64,000 nucleotides of DNA from Rhizobiaceae bacterium (GTDB lineage: Bacteria > Pseudomonadota > Alphaproteobacteria > Rhizobiales > Rhizobiaceae), in contig JAHBYZ010000006.1 of the NCBI GenBank assembly GCA_019635695.1, forward strand, positions 62,001 to 126,000, in the 5' to 3' direction. The notes under the pieces are model-generated. The model saw only the letters and a program-made list of their open reading frames with translations, was not told the origin of the DNA and did not search any database. The position numbers were made by a program, and so were the translations under genes. Shown in pieces: positions 52,301 through 60,435 of this stretch; the first letter of the stretch is position 1, and each line of letters opens with the position of its first letter.

Positions 52301-54402
52301 TCGCGGCGCTCAGCGCCAGCCAGATCGGCGCGCTGACACCTACACAGGTTGAAGCCCTGACCGCCACGCAGATTGGCGCGCTGTCGGCAACACAGGTCGC
52401 CGGAGTCACGGCCGACGGCATCTCGGCGCTGTCCGCCGACCAGATCGCCGCCCTGAAGCCGGCCGCCATTCCGGGCCTGACTGCGACCCAGATCGAGGCG
52501 CTGAGTCCGACGCAGGTCGACGCCCTGTCGGCGGCACAGATCACCGCGCTCACGTCAACGCAGATCGCGGCGCTGGCGCCCGAAGATCTTGCCACCTTCT
52601 CCCGCGAGGACATCGCCGCGATCAATTCGACCGCCATTTCCGGCCTGTCGGCCGACGACATGGCCGCATTGACGGTCGAGCAGGTGTCGGCCCTGACGGC
52701 CGGCCAGGTAGCGCGCCTCGGCGCCGCGCAGCTCGGGGCGCTGGCGCCGGCGCAGCTCGGCGCGCTGACGACGACGCAGATCGGCTCGCTGACCGCGACG
52801 CAGGTGGGCGCCCTCGCAACCGAGCAGCTGGCGGCGCTGTCGGCCGAGCAGCTCGGCGCCATCAGCGCCACGGCGATCCCGGGTCTGACGGCCGGGCAGG
52901 TCGGCGCGTTCACCGGAGCCCAGATCGATGCCCTGACGACGGCGCAGCTCGGAGCGCTGACCTCCGCGCAGGTCGCCGCGCTTGGCTCCGAAGCCGTCGC
53001 CGCGCTCTCGCCGGCGGACATCGCGGCGGTAAAGCCAGCGGCACTCGCCGGGCTCTCCGCCGGCAACGTCGCCGCACTGACGCAGGAGCAGATCGGGGCG
53101 CTGACGACCGGCCAGGTCGCCGCGCTGACGACGGGCCAGATCGCAGCGCTCGGCGACACCCAGATCGACGCGCTGACCGCAAATCAGGTGCGGGCGCTGA
53201 CGGCGGCGCAGATACCCGCGCTGACGGCGGACAGGTTCGCAGGCTTCTCGAACGACCAGATCGCCTCGCTTGGCCCGCAAGCGGTCGCCGCGCTGTCGCC
53301 GGCGCAGTTTGCTGCGCTGACCGCCAGCCAGTTCGACGCGTTCACGACCGCCCAGATCGCCGCCTTCACGTCGCAGCAGGCCGCATCGTTCAGCGCCGGC
53401 GCGATGGCGACGATGTCCGCGGCGGATATCGCGGCGATCAACGTCAACGCGATTTCCGGCCTGTCGCCGCAGAACATAGCGGGGCTTGGCAGCGAACAGG
53501 TCGGCGCGCTGACGGCGTCGCAGATCGGCGCGCTGACGGCGGACCAGGCGGCCGCCATCACGCCCGCGCAGATCGGCGATCTGTCGACCACGCAGGTCAA
53601 GGCACTGAAGCCGGCGCAGCTCGCCGCCCTGACCGGCAGCGCGGTGGCCGCACTGTCCACCGAGCAGATCGCCGCCCTCGATACCCGCACGATTCCGGGG
53701 TTCACACCGGTGCAGATTGGCGCGCTGACGCCGGCGCAGATCGACAGCTTCACAACGGCGCAGATCGGCGCGCTGACAGCTCAGCAGATCGCCTCGCTTG
53801 GCGCGGACGACCTTGCCACCTTTGCGCCCGCCGACATTGCGGCGATCAGCACCACAGCGATCACCGGGCTTTCGGAGGCCAACGTCGCCGCGCTCGATCA
53901 CGAGCAGTTTGCGGCGCTGACACCCGGCCAGGTCGGCAGCCTCACCTACTATCAGGTTCGGGCGCTGAGGTCCGATCAGGTCGGTGCGCTCAGCAAGCAG
54001 CAGACCGGCGCGTTGACCGCGCTGCAGGTGGCGGCGCTCGGCGCGGAGAAGATCGCCGCACTGTCCACCGACCAGATCGCATCGCTGAGCGGCAGCGCCA
54101 TCGCAGGGCTGACGGAAACGCAGATCGGCGCGATGACGCCGGCGCAGGCAGAGGCCCTGACCTCGGAACAGGTGGCGCGGCTGAACGCGGCACAGGTCGC
54201 CGCTCTCGCGACCGAAGATCTCGCCACCTTCTCCACCGGCGACATCGCCGCGATCAACACCGGTGCGCTCGCCGGGCTGTCGAGTACCGACATCATGAGC
54301 CTGCGCATCGAGCAGTTGCAGGCGCTGACGTCCACACAGGTCGCCGCGCTCAACTCGCAGCAGATGGCCGCCGTGATCGCGGCTTACGAGGCGGCGGGTT
54401 AG
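49339..54402 (+). CDS. Giant octapeptide-repeat protein of unknown function
   Basis: Protein of 1687 aa made almost entirely of about 210 consecutive octapeptides with the pattern [ILV]-x-x-[LF]-[ST]-x-x-Q (for example IAALTPAQ, VGALTTTQ). Ala, Leu, Thr, Ser, Gln, Ile and Val dominate; I saw no Cys, one Trp, and few His or Tyr. S/T-P/A-x-Q looks like a helix N-cap box, so short capped helices in a solenoid are possible. No signal peptide, membrane segment or known domain is visible. ATG 49339 follows GGGGGACC; an in-frame start at 49156 would add a basic non-repeat stretch. Neighbours are a divergent carboxylase and a convergent MFS exporter, neither informative. I recall LTxxQ-type repeats in other alphaproteobacterial predicted proteins but no function. 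Confidence 0.85.
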   Translation: MTTIPSLTVMQIRALPASVIAGWTTEDVEALNAAQVGALSSTQVAALSTDGVATLSAGQLAAISTRAMVGLTIDQLAVLTADSVASLQKAQVSALRTTQIAALSATQTEALTATQVSGLSSAQLAALGIEDLEGFSTEDMAAITPQAMRGLSAQAVAALSTEQVTALGPGQLAALTAGQVGAITAEQIGALGTAQLGALSATQLGALSSDAIAGLSETQIAALGTRSVSGFTPSQVAAFTDEQLQALTPAQVTSLTARQVAEITPEKLASLSPAAVAAISPKALPGLSAPQIAALTAEQFAALSPGQIGVLKPNQIAALDPSHIAAMTQTQASALRSPQVAALSTDAVAALSATQIAALDPKAVVGFTTTQLSGFSAQQADALTTAQLGRLNATQVSALGSTNLAALSAADIAAINPTALSGVPTELVAALSLEQVAALTPGQVSALKASQIGALSAQQLDVLGIAQIGALSGTQVAAISAEKFGGLSAEQVGALSTRAVAGLSPAQIAELTPTQASALTAAQIGSLRAAQVAALTAPVLETFPAANIAAINLAAIPGLSAANVTALTTQQVSALTPAQISRLTTSQIASLGASQVEALTTPQVGALSGVQVASLPLESLAALSAGQIAALGNRAVAGLTATQVAALTPAQVDALSSAQVGALTAGQLGALGPEALASFSTQDIAAINVKALPGLAPGNVAALAPDQVAALTPAQITALKASQVAALGGAQVEALAAAQLRSLSATQVAALSPDAVAALSTEQIAALAPKAVAGFTPDQFAALSVSQVEALAPSQIAALTPAQVAALSPAALSTFSTADIAAISVRSVASLSAENVAALTPEQLAAVTSAQVAALKPEQAAALNPSQVAALSTTQVRALTGAQLAALSADSVAALSTDQIAALNPRSISGITAAQIASLTSAQAEALTAAQVGGLNAAQVTAFSTVNLQTFAPEDIAAIAVGAISGLSGEDIAAFSVEQISALTPGQVAALSASQIGALTPTQVEALTATQIGALSATQVAGVTADGISALSADQIAALKPAAIPGLTATQIEALSPTQVDALSAAQITALTSTQIAALAPEDLATFSREDIAAINSTAISGLSADDMAALTVEQVSALTAGQVARLGAAQLGALAPAQLGALTTTQIGSLTATQVGALATEQLAALSAEQLGAISATAIPGLTAGQVGAFTGAQIDALTTAQLGALTSAQVAALGSEAVAALSPADIAAVKPAALAGLSAGNVAALTQEQIGALTTGQVAALTTGQIAALGDTQIDALTANQVRALTAAQIPALTADRFAGFSNDQIASLGPQAVAALSPAQFAALTASQFDAFTTAQIAAFTSQQAASFSAGAMATMSAADIAAINVNAISGLSPQNIAGLGSEQVGALTASQIGALTADQAAAITPAQIGDLSTTQVKALKPAQLAALTGSAVAALSTEQIAALDTRTIPGFTPVQIGALTPAQIDSFTTAQIGALTAQQIASLGADDLATFAPADIAAISTTAITGLSEANVAALDHEQFAALTPGQVGSLTYYQVRALRSDQVGALSKQQTGALTALQVAALGAEKIAALSTDQIASLSGSAIAGLTETQIGAMTPAQAEALTSEQVARLNAAQVAALATEDLATFSTGDIAAINTGALAGLSSTDIMSLRIEQLQALTSTQVAALNSQQMAAVIAAYEAAG
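49732..54402 (+). repeat. 408-bp (136-residue, 17-octad) in-phase super-repeat, 12 phase points
   Basis: The octad motif LxxFSxxD-IAAInxxA-xxGLS recurs at 49732, 50140, 50548, 50956, 51364, 51772, 52180, 52588, 52996, 53404, 53812 and 54220: exactly 408 bp apart each time. Octads 12-13 of each unit also keep a distinct form (IAALxPKA-VxGFTxxQ). DNA identity between units is low, so the period is held at protein level. The last unit is cut after 60 residues by the stop codon. Confidence 0.92.
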
Positions 54403-54417
54403 AGCGCGCGCATCGCG

Positions 54418-55809
54418 CTATGGTCGGGTTTGCCGCTGGTTTCGGACGACGACCAGAAGCGCGGCTGCGGCCAGCAGGGCGCCCAGACCGAAGGTCAGCG
54501 CCAGTCCGGTTTGCCGCCCGGCGGGCAGGTGCAGGAACGCAACGCCGCCTGACGCTATCGCGAACACCGCGCCCATGGCCGAAGCACCCGTGACGAGGCC
54601 GAGATTTCGAGCAAGGCCGAGCAGCGCCGACGCCAGACCCCTTCGATCCGGCGTCGCGTTGGCCATGACCGCCGTGTTGTTTGCCGCCTGGAACAGGGCA
54701 TAGCCGGCCGTAATGACGACAAGGCCGCCGATGTAGCCGGCCGTGCCGGACAGGCCCGGCAGGATCGCCATCAAGGCGGCGCCGACGGTGACGCCCGATA
54801 GACCGGCCACCTGTACCCTGGCGCTGCCGAATACGTCCACAAGGCGGCCGGCCGGCAACCCGGAAAGGGCGGCGACGCCGGGTCCGACCGACATGACGAG
54901 GCCGAGTTGCACAGGCCCGAGGCCGAGGGTCTCGGAAAGATAGAACGGACCCACGACGAGGGTCGCCATCACGATCGTCGAGACGAGCCCGAGGGCGAGA
55001 AGGCCGCTGCCCAGCACGGGCTCGCGCAGCAGCTCGATGCGCACGAGAGGCGACGCGGTGTGGCGCTCGACCACGACGAAGGCCGCGATGGCGACCACGA
55101 AAAGCGCGGCAAGACCGGCGTTCAGGAGACCCGGACGGCCGCCGCCCAAGGTTGCCGAAAGGGCAAAGGCCCCAACGGATGTTGCCAGCAGCAGCATGCC
55201 CGGAAAATCAAACGACCCTGTCTTGCGGCTGCCGGCAGGTGTCGCCGGCAGCATCCGGATGCCGATCAGGAAAGTCGCCGCCGCGGCTCCCGCCATCGCG
55301 GCGAACACGGCCGGCCAGCCGGCCCAGGCGAGCAGCACGCCGCCGAGCGAAGGTCCGAGCGCGGTTCCCGCGGCCGAGACGGTGCCGAGAAGCCCCATGG
55401 CGCTGCCCATGCGTTGCGCCGGCACCACGTCGCCCACCGAGGCGACGGCGAGGGCCATCATGGTGGCGGCGCCCAGTCCCTGGATCGCACGCGCTGCGAT
55501 GAGTGCGCCGAGGCCGGGAGCCGCGGCCGCGCCTGCGGAAGCCAGCGCGAAGATGCCGATGCCGGCCAGCAGCAGCCGCCGGCGCCCGAGCAGATCCCCC
55601 AGCCGGCCGACGATCACGATCAGCGCGGTGACGGCAAGCAGGTAGGACAGCACCACCCACTGAACCTCGCCGAACGACGCGCCGAAGGCGCTTTCGAGGG
55701 ATGGCAGGGCGACGTTGGCGATGCTGGTGCCGAGCGAGGGAAGCAGCATGGCAAGCGCGAGGGAGAGAAGCCGCCAGGGCTGGCGGCCGCGGCCTAATAT
55801 CGTCGCCAT
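54418..55809 (-). CDS. MFS transporter, drug:H+ antiporter type (DHA2-like)
   Basis: Major facilitator protein, 463 aa, with 12-14 hydrophobic segments. It has the loop 2-3 motif GRLGDLLGRRRLLLAG (motif A), the N-terminal PSLGTSIANVALPSLE and motif C-like ALGPSLGGVLLAWAGW typical of EmrB/QacA exporters. It probably exports a toxic organic compound. The ATG follows a weak AGGAC site 4 nt after the DUF2798 gene, with which it is co-transcribed. A LysR gene divergent from the pair is the likely regulator. It converges on the giant repeat gene with a 15-nt gap. Confidence 0.9.
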   Translation of the reverse strand: MATILGRGRQPWRLLSLALAMLLPSLGTSIANVALPSLESAFGASFGEVQWVVLSYLLAVTALIVIVGRLGDLLGRRRLLLAGIGIFALASAGAAAAPGLGALIAARAIQGLGAATMMALAVASVGDVVPAQRMGSAMGLLGTVSAAGTALGPSLGGVLLAWAGWPAVFAAMAGAAAATFLIGIRMLPATPAGSRKTGSFDFPGMLLLATSVGAFALSATLGGGRPGLLNAGLAALFVVAIAAFVVVERHTASPLVRIELLREPVLGSGLLALGLVSTIVMATLVVGPFYLSETLGLGPVQLGLVMSVGPGVAALSGLPAGRLVDVFGSARVQVAGLSGVTVGAALMAILPGLSGTAGYIGGLVVITAGYALFQAANNTAVMANATPDRRGLASALLGLARNLGLVTGASAMGAVFAIASGGVAFLHLPAGRQTGLALTFGLGALLAAAALLVVVRNQRQTRP

Positions 55810-55813
55810 TGTC

Positions 55814-56065
55814 CTAGCGGGCCCTTTGGACAGGAACCCTGATCAGCATTCCGACGAACCGGCGGGCGATCGGGGCGACGACAAGCACGACCGGGAAGGC
55901 GATCAGCCATGATGGCAGCCACGCGTTGAGCCAGAGACCGAAAAAGCCGTCGACGGGGCCGGCATTGCGGAAGGTGGCGATGCCCGAAACGAGGAGGGAC
56001 ATCAGTGCGGAAAGGACGAAGCCGAACAGGATCGGCGCGAAGCGAGGCGGCATGGGAAACTCCAT
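55814..56065 (-). CDS. DUF2798 family small membrane protein
   Basis: Protein of 83 aa with two hydrophobic helices matching DUF2798: PRFAPILFGFVLSALMSLLVSG, then WLPSWLIAFPVVLVVAPIARR. Function unknown; members are often next to transporters and LysR genes. ATG 56065 is used; Met5 is an alternative. It precedes the MFS gene by 4 nt and is divergent from the LysR gene with a palindromic site between. Confidence 0.85.
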   Translation of the reverse strand: MEFPMPPRFAPILFGFVLSALMSLLVSGIATFRNAGPVDGFFGLWLNAWLPSWLIAFPVVLVVAPIARRFVGMLIRVPVQRAR

Positions 56066-56103
56066 CTGAATGTTTCCCGGTCAGCTAGCGCTGCGTCGAT
56101 CAT

Positions 56104-56125
56104 TGCAGAAGATGCACGATCTGCA
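56104..56125 (+). promoter_or_regulatory. Inverted repeat, probable LysR operator
   Basis: TGCAGA - 10 bp - TCTGCA in the 99-bp divergent gap between the DUF2798-MFS operon and the lysR-type gene. The spacer contains TGCACGA, which recurs in the palindrome at 57095. Size and position fit a LysR-type binding region. Confidence 0.55.
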
Positions 56126-56164
56126 CTACATCCATGCATATGACGCCATATCGGGGAGGCGCTC

Positions 56165-57082
56165 ATGCCGGATTTCAATCTTCTGGTCACGCTCGACGTT
56201 CTGCTCTCGGAAGGCAGCGTCGCCGGGGCTGCGCGGCGCCTCCAGCTGAGCCCGTCGGCCATGAGCCGGGCGCTTTCGCGCCTTCGCGAGGTGACCGGCG
56301 ATCCGCTTCTCGTCCGCGCCGGGCGCAGCCTCGTCCCCACGCCGCGGGCCCTTGAGCTGCGGTCTCAGGTGGGCGCGCTTGTCGACGGTGCGAATGCCGT
56401 TTTGCGGCCAGCCGAGAAGCTCGACCTCGCGAAGCTGGAACGGCGCTTTACGCTGCGCACCAGCGAGGGTTTCGTCGAAACCTTCGGTCCGGATCTTCTG
56501 CAGCGCCTCCGGCGCGAGGCGCCCAATGTCGTCCTCCAGTTCGTCGCCAAGCCCGACAAGGCAAGCGCGCCGCTGCGCGAGGGCGAGGTGGACATCGAGA
56601 CGGGTGTGGTCGACCTGACGACCGCGCCCGAAATGCGCGCCCTTCCGCTGTTCGAGGACAGGTGGGTGGGCGTGGTGCGCGATGGCCATGCGTTGGCACA
56701 GGGCAAGGTAACCGCGGAGCGCTACGCCGGCGCCGGGCACGTCCAGGTGCTGCGGCGCGGGCTGCACAGCGCCGACATAGACGATGCCGTGCGCGATGCC
56801 GGCCTCGAACGGCCGATCGCCATGATCGTGCATGGGTTCTCCGCGGCGCTTGCGCTGGCGCGGGAGACGGAACTGGTCGCCACCGTTCCCGAGCGGCACA
56901 CGGCCGGGCTGCGGAAGGGCATGCGCACATTCGGGCTGCCGCTCGACGTGCACGCCTTCACCGTATCCATGCTGTGGCATCCACGCATGGACGGCGACCT
57001 GGCGCATCGCTGGCTGCGCGGCCACATCCGCAGCGTATGCGTCGCGAAGCGGCAGCAAGGAAACGATCCCCTGCAATCGTGA
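56165..57082 (+). CDS. LysR family transcriptional regulator
   Basis: LTTR of 305 aa. The winged-helix domain is in residues 1-60 (FNLLVTLDVLLSEGSVAGAARR, LSPSAMSRALSRLREV) and the periplasmic-binding-like effector domain follows. The ATG has GGGGAGGCGC upstream. It is divergent from DUF2798-MFS and 116 bp upstream of the DUF4386 gene. Palindromes in both flanking gaps share TGCACGA, so it may control both units. The long ORF on the opposite strand is a shadow. Confidence 0.92.
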   Translation: MPDFNLLVTLDVLLSEGSVAGAARRLQLSPSAMSRALSRLREVTGDPLLVRAGRSLVPTPRALELRSQVGALVDGANAVLRPAEKLDLAKLERRFTLRTSEGFVETFGPDLLQRLRREAPNVVLQFVAKPDKASAPLREGEVDIETGVVDLTTAPEMRALPLFEDRWVGVVRDGHALAQGKVTAERYAGAGHVQVLRRGLHSADIDDAVRDAGLERPIAMIVHGFSAALALARETELVATVPERHTAGLRKGMRTFGLPLDVHAFTVSMLWHPRMDGDLAHRWLRGHIRSVCVAKRQQGNDPLQS

Positions 57083-57094
57083 CATGACGCGGCA

Positions 57095-57111
57095 TGCACG
57101 AATGAAGTGCA
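57095..57111 (+). promoter_or_regulatory. Inverted repeat upstream of the DUF4386 gene
   Basis: TGCAC - GAATGAA - GTGCA, a perfect 5-bp dyad in the gap between the LysR gene and the DUF4386 gene. It shares TGCACGA with the LysR-gap palindrome at 56104-56125. Confidence 0.45.
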
Positions 57112-57198
57112 AATGCTGCGCGTTCCGCACGATGCTGCCGTTGGGTTAGGTGGCGGTGTTTCAACGCAACCCCAACACCAAACCAACAGGGGCACTAG

Positions 57199-57975
57199 AT
57201 GACTACCATCTCTACGTCGGCCCAGGCCGCACCAGTCCGCACCGACGCCGGCAGCACCGCTGCTTCGCGCAGCAGGCAGGATCAACACCAGTTGCTCGGC
57301 CGTCTGACCGGCCTGATGTTCATCGTCACGTTCGCCACCGCGATCCCGCCGGTGGTGACGTTCTACGTTCCGGCGCTGACTGATCCTGCCTTCGTCCTCG
57401 GCGGCGGATTCGACACCGGCGTGTCGTGGGGCGCGCTGCTCGAATTGCTGCTTATCATGGCGAACATCGTGACCGCGCTCGCTCTCTACCCGGTGCTCAA
57501 GCGGCGCTTCCCGGTTTTGAGCCTCGGCTTCGTCGCGGCGCGGCTGATGGAGTCCACCTTCATCGCGGTCGGCATCGTCGCCCTGATGGCGCTCAACACG
57601 CTGAGGATACAGGCTGGCGACTCCGATCCTGACGCGCTCGTCGCCGTCGGGAAATCGCTGGTCGCCGTCCATGACTGGACCTTCCGCATGGGGCCGGGAA
57701 TGGTCGTCGGCGTCGGCAACGGGCTGATTCTCGGCGCCATGATGTGGAAGTCCCGGCTCGTGCCGCGCTTCCTCTCCGTGTTCGGGCTGATTGGCGGTCC
57801 GGCCCTGTTGGTCGCCGGAACCGCGGTACTCTTCGGCATCATCGAGGCCGGGTCAGGCTGGCAGGTGCTGGCCACCGCTCCCGAGTTCCTGTGGGAACTG
57901 TCCCTCGGCGTCTGGCTGCTCGCACGGGGTTTCAACGCCGCCGCGCTGGCGGCTCTCGGCGCCCGGCAGGCGTGA
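57199..57975 (+). CDS. DUF4386 family membrane protein
   Basis: Membrane protein of 258 aa. A polar N-terminal stretch of about 30 residues precedes six or seven hydrophobic segments; LLGRLTGLMFIVTFATAI and MGPGMVVGVGNGLILG are DUF4386-like. The family has no known activity. The start ATG follows AGGGGCACTAG. It lies 116 bp behind the LysR gene and may belong to the same regulated locus; the next small membrane-protein gene follows after 166 bp. Confidence 0.83.
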   Translation: MTTISTSAQAAPVRTDAGSTAASRSRQDQHQLLGRLTGLMFIVTFATAIPPVVTFYVPALTDPAFVLGGGFDTGVSWGALLELLLIMANIVTALALYPVLKRRFPVLSLGFVAARLMESTFIAVGIVALMALNTLRIQAGDSDPDALVAVGKSLVAVHDWTFRMGPGMVVGVGNGLILGAMMWKSRLVPRFLSVFGLIGGPALLVAGTAVLFGIIEAGSGWQVLATAPEFLWELSLGVWLLARGFNAAALAALGARQA

Positions 57976-58141
57976 TGATCGGCCAACGACATCCCTGAGC
58001 GACGGCAAGAGTGGTGTCGCGTTCCGAATGGTAGCGGGACATCACCGGTCGCACGTCTGGAAAGGGAGAGCCCGCGCTCTCCCTTTCGCTCTCTCTCTCT
58101 TCCATCCGCGCTCGCAAGATCACCTGACAAGGGCCATGCAC

Positions 58142-58654
58142 ATGAACGCCTTCCTCGCCACCGTCGCCGAAATCGTCGTTCACACCCCGATCTGGGTCTG
58201 GGGGCTCTACGCCCTGCTTCTGTTCCTCGGCTTCCAGCGCACGCGTGACAGCATCGTCCCGCTCCGGCGCATGCTGATCCTGCCGTCCGTCGTCGCGCTG
58301 CTCGCCATATCGAGCTTTGTCGTCGCCGGTCTCATGGCGCTGCCTGCCATCGTGCTCGGCATCGTCATCGGCAGCACTGCCGGCTGGCATCTGGAAAGCG
58401 AGGACGCCGTCCGCCGCCTGCCCGACGGACGCATATGGCTGCGCGGCGAGTGGTCGTCCTTCGCCCAGCTCGTCGCGGTGCTGATCTTCCGCTATGCCGC
58501 CGGCGTCACGTCCGCCGTCAACCCGGCCCTCGCCACGACACCCGCCTGGAGCATGGGCGTGGCCTTCATCTCCGCCGCGCTGTCGGCGCTGTTCCTCGGC
58601 CGCGCCGCGGCGCGGTTGCGCACGTATATGGCGACGACAGCGGCCGCCACATAG
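58142..58654 (+). CDS. Small integral membrane protein (DUF6622-like)
   Basis: Protein of 170 aa with four or five hydrophobic segments; HTPIWVWGLYALLLFLGF near the start and VPLRRMLILPSVVALL resemble DUF6622. The ATG at 58142 is 8 nt behind AAGGG; an ATG two codons upstream is too close to it. The longer open frame from 57791 is a shadow of the DUF4386 gene. Function is unknown. A C/T-rich stretch (58079-58104) precedes it. Confidence 0.7.
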   Translation: MNAFLATVAEIVVHTPIWVWGLYALLLFLGFQRTRDSIVPLRRMLILPSVVALLAISSFVVAGLMALPAIVLGIVIGSTAGWHLESEDAVRRLPDGRIWLRGEWSSFAQLVAVLIFRYAAGVTSAVNPALATTPAWSMGVAFISAALSALFLGRAAARLRTYMATTAAAT

Positions 58655-58766
58655 GGCCGAAGCGCACGGCTAGCCGGCGCAACGCGCCGTTCGCGCGCAC
58701 GAAAACTGCGGGCCGGCTTCGTCGAACCTGCCGGCGACTTCGCAAAGCTGGGTGGTGGGGAGCCTG

Positions 58767-58786
58767 AAAGCCTTGCGCCGCAAGGC
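58767..58786 (-). terminator. Short terminator-like hairpin after tRNA-Val
   Basis: On the minus strand, GCCTTGC-GGC-GCAAGGC (7-bp stem) is followed by TTT, 6 nt beyond the tRNA CCA end. Short T-run, so moderate support. Confidence 0.45.
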
Positions 58787-58792
58787 ACCGAA

Positions 58793-58867
<75 letters not shown>

Positions 58868-58924
58868 ATTCGGTGGCGCGCATACATCACGCGCGGCCAG
58901 CCGCGTCAAGTCGCTTGTGTGGGC

Positions 58925-59287
58925 CTATGCCGCCTTCAGCATGCGCTCGACCTCGGTGACGAGATCGCGCAGGTGGAAAGGCTTCGACAGCACCTTGGCG
59001 TCCTTGGGCGCCTTGGAGTCCGGGTTCAGGGCCACCGCGGCGAAGCCGGTGATGAACATCACCTTCAGGTCGGGGTCCAGCTCGGTGGCGCGGCGCGCCA
59101 GCTCGATGCCGTCCATCTCCGGCATGACGATGTCGGTCAGCAGCAGCGAGAAGGGCTCCTCGCGCAGCCGCTCGTAGGCGCTGGCGCCGTTGTCGAAATC
59201 GGAAACCTCGTAGCCGGCCCGCTCCAGCGCCTTGACCAGGAAGCGGCGCATGTCGTTGTCGTCTTCGGCAAGGAGTATGCGTGCCAT
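58925..59287 (-). CDS. cpdR: Cell-cycle single-domain response regulator CpdR
   Basis: Receiver-only protein, 120 aa, with acidic pocket Asp9-Asp10, phospho-acceptor Asp52 in LLLTDIVMPEMDG, and Lys in LSKPFHLRDL. CpdR in its unphosphorylated form directs ClpXP to the pole to degrade cell-cycle substrates in alphaproteobacteria. The start is ATG behind GGAAGG; an upstream open frame of 70 codons is not conserved in style. It is divergent from the FGase gene, the usual order in Rhizobiales as I recall it. Confidence 0.9.
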   Translation of the reverse strand: MARILLAEDDNDMRRFLVKALERAGYEVSDFDNGASAYERLREEPFSLLLTDIVMPEMDGIELARRATELDPDLKVMFITGFAAVALNPDSKAPKDAKVLSKPFHLRDLVTEVERMLKAA

Positions 59288-59341
59288 TCTCAGCCTTCCG
59301 GATGCGATTCGCGCGGCGACGCGCAGCGCCGGCCAGTCGCC

Positions 59342-59371
59342 GCTATATGAGTCATTCAGGGTAAACATCAA
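59342..59371 (-). promoter_or_regulatory. Candidate promoter of cpdR
   Basis: Minus strand TTGATG (59371-59366), 18-nt spacer, TATAGC (59347-59342), about 55 nt before the cpdR ATG. Match only. Confidence 0.4.
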
Positions 59372-59511
59372 GTGAATGTGGCCGCTATGCCATTGATTGG
59401 TTTCGCTTCGCGGCTGCCGTTTGCGCCGCCTTTCACGGCTGGACAGGGCGGCTGAGTGATGGCACGGTTTCGGCGACGACCACCGATCAGGCAACAAGCG
59501 CGCGCTCCCGA

Positions 59512-60402
59512 ATGACCGCAGCAGGCGATTTCGCCGAAACTCCCGCTTTCCACGTGCTCGCAGGTCCGGCGCAGACTGTGCCGTTCGTGTTCAGCTCGCC
59601 GCACAGCGGCCGCCATTATCCCAAGCGCTTCCTGGCGATGAGCCGACTCGACGCGGCGACGATCCGCCGATCCGAGGACTGTTTCGTCGAGGAGCTGTTC
59701 GCCGGAGCGGTGGCGGTGGGCGCGCCGCTGCTGGCTGCCAACTTTCCGCGCGCCTACCTCGACGTCAATCGCGAGCCGTGGGAACTCGACCCGCGCATGT
59801 TCGCCGATCCGATGCCGTCCTTCGCCAACATCCGCTCGCCGCGGGTCGCCGGCGGGCTCGGCACCGTGCCGCGGCTGGTCGGCGAGGGGCTCGACATCTA
59901 CGGATCGCGGTTGCCGATCGCGGAAGCCGTCGAGCGCGTCGAGACGGTCTACAAGCCGTTCCATGACCGGTTGCGGACCTTGCTTTCGCAGACACATGCG
60001 CGTTTCGGCCGCGCCGTCCTGATCGACTGTCATTCGATGCCGGCCAGCATACGCGTCGGCGAGGGCGGAGCCCGTCCGGACTTCATCGTCGGCGACCGCT
60101 TCGGCGTATCCTGTGCCGCCGCGCTGACCGAGCAGGCGATCTCGCTGCTGGTCGCGATGGGCTACACGGTTGCGCACAACAAGCCTTATGCCGGGGGTTT
60201 CATCACCGAGCACTACGGCCGTCCCGCGCGCGGGCTGCACGCGCTGCAGATCGAGGTCAATCGTGGACTCTACATGAACGAGCGCACCTACGAGCGCTCC
60301 AGCGGATTTGCTGCACTTGCGAACGACATGACGCGTTTCGCAGCGGCGATGACCGAAGCGGAAGCGGCTGTGTTTGAGCCGTCGCGGCTCGCGGCCGAAT
60401 AG
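59512..60402 (+). CDS. N-formylglutamate amidohydrolase family protein, second copy
   Basis: FGase-family hydrolase, 296 aa, with VFSSPHSGRHYPKRF at the N-terminus, YLDVNREPWELD, LIDCHSMP and HALQIEVNRGLYM. It belongs to the longer subgroup found next to cpdR, and is only distantly similar to the copy at 12.4 kb. The true substrate of this subgroup is not established; hydrolysis of N-formylglutamate is the family annotation. The ATG has no strong ribosome site. It is followed by the small-RNA region. Confidence 0.87.
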   Translation: MTAAGDFAETPAFHVLAGPAQTVPFVFSSPHSGRHYPKRFLAMSRLDAATIRRSEDCFVEELFAGAVAVGAPLLAANFPRAYLDVNREPWELDPRMFADPMPSFANIRSPRVAGGLGTVPRLVGEGLDIYGSRLPIAEAVERVETVYKPFHDRLRTLLSQTHARFGRAVLIDCHSMPASIRVGEGGARPDFIVGDRFGVSCAAALTEQAISLLVAMGYTVAHNKPYAGGFITEHYGRPARGLHALQIEVNRGLYMNERTYERSSGFAALANDMTRFAAAMTEAEAAVFEPSRLAAE

Positions 60403-60435
60403 CCGAGATTTCTTGAACCGATTGATCTTGAAGAT

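Noticed and set aside
51504..53901. Long minus-strand open frames (551 and 448 codons) opposite the giant repeat gene
   Set aside because: They arise because the repeat codons lack reverse-complement stops; the translations are Ala/Ser/Arg-rich low-complexity shadows without ribosome sites.
49339..54402. TAL-effector-like interpretation of the LTPxQV repeats
   Set aside because: TALE repeats begin LTPxQVVAIAS but are 33-35 residues with a variable di-residue; here the unit is eight residues and no 33-35 residue period exists.
49732..54402. CRISPR array or simple tandem DNA repeat
   Set aside because: The 24-bp and 408-bp periods are protein-level; DNA copies differ strongly, follow codon phase and are translated in one open frame.
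54403..54419. AGCGCG-CGCAT-CGCGCT hairpin after the giant repeat gene as terminator
   Set aside because: Only a 6-bp stem without a T-run, overlapping the stop region of the convergent MFS gene; too weak to call.
56126..57130. 334-codon minus-strand frame opposite the LysR gene
   Set aside because: Shadow frame; the LysR protein is complete with a conserved helix-turn-helix and a good ribosome site.
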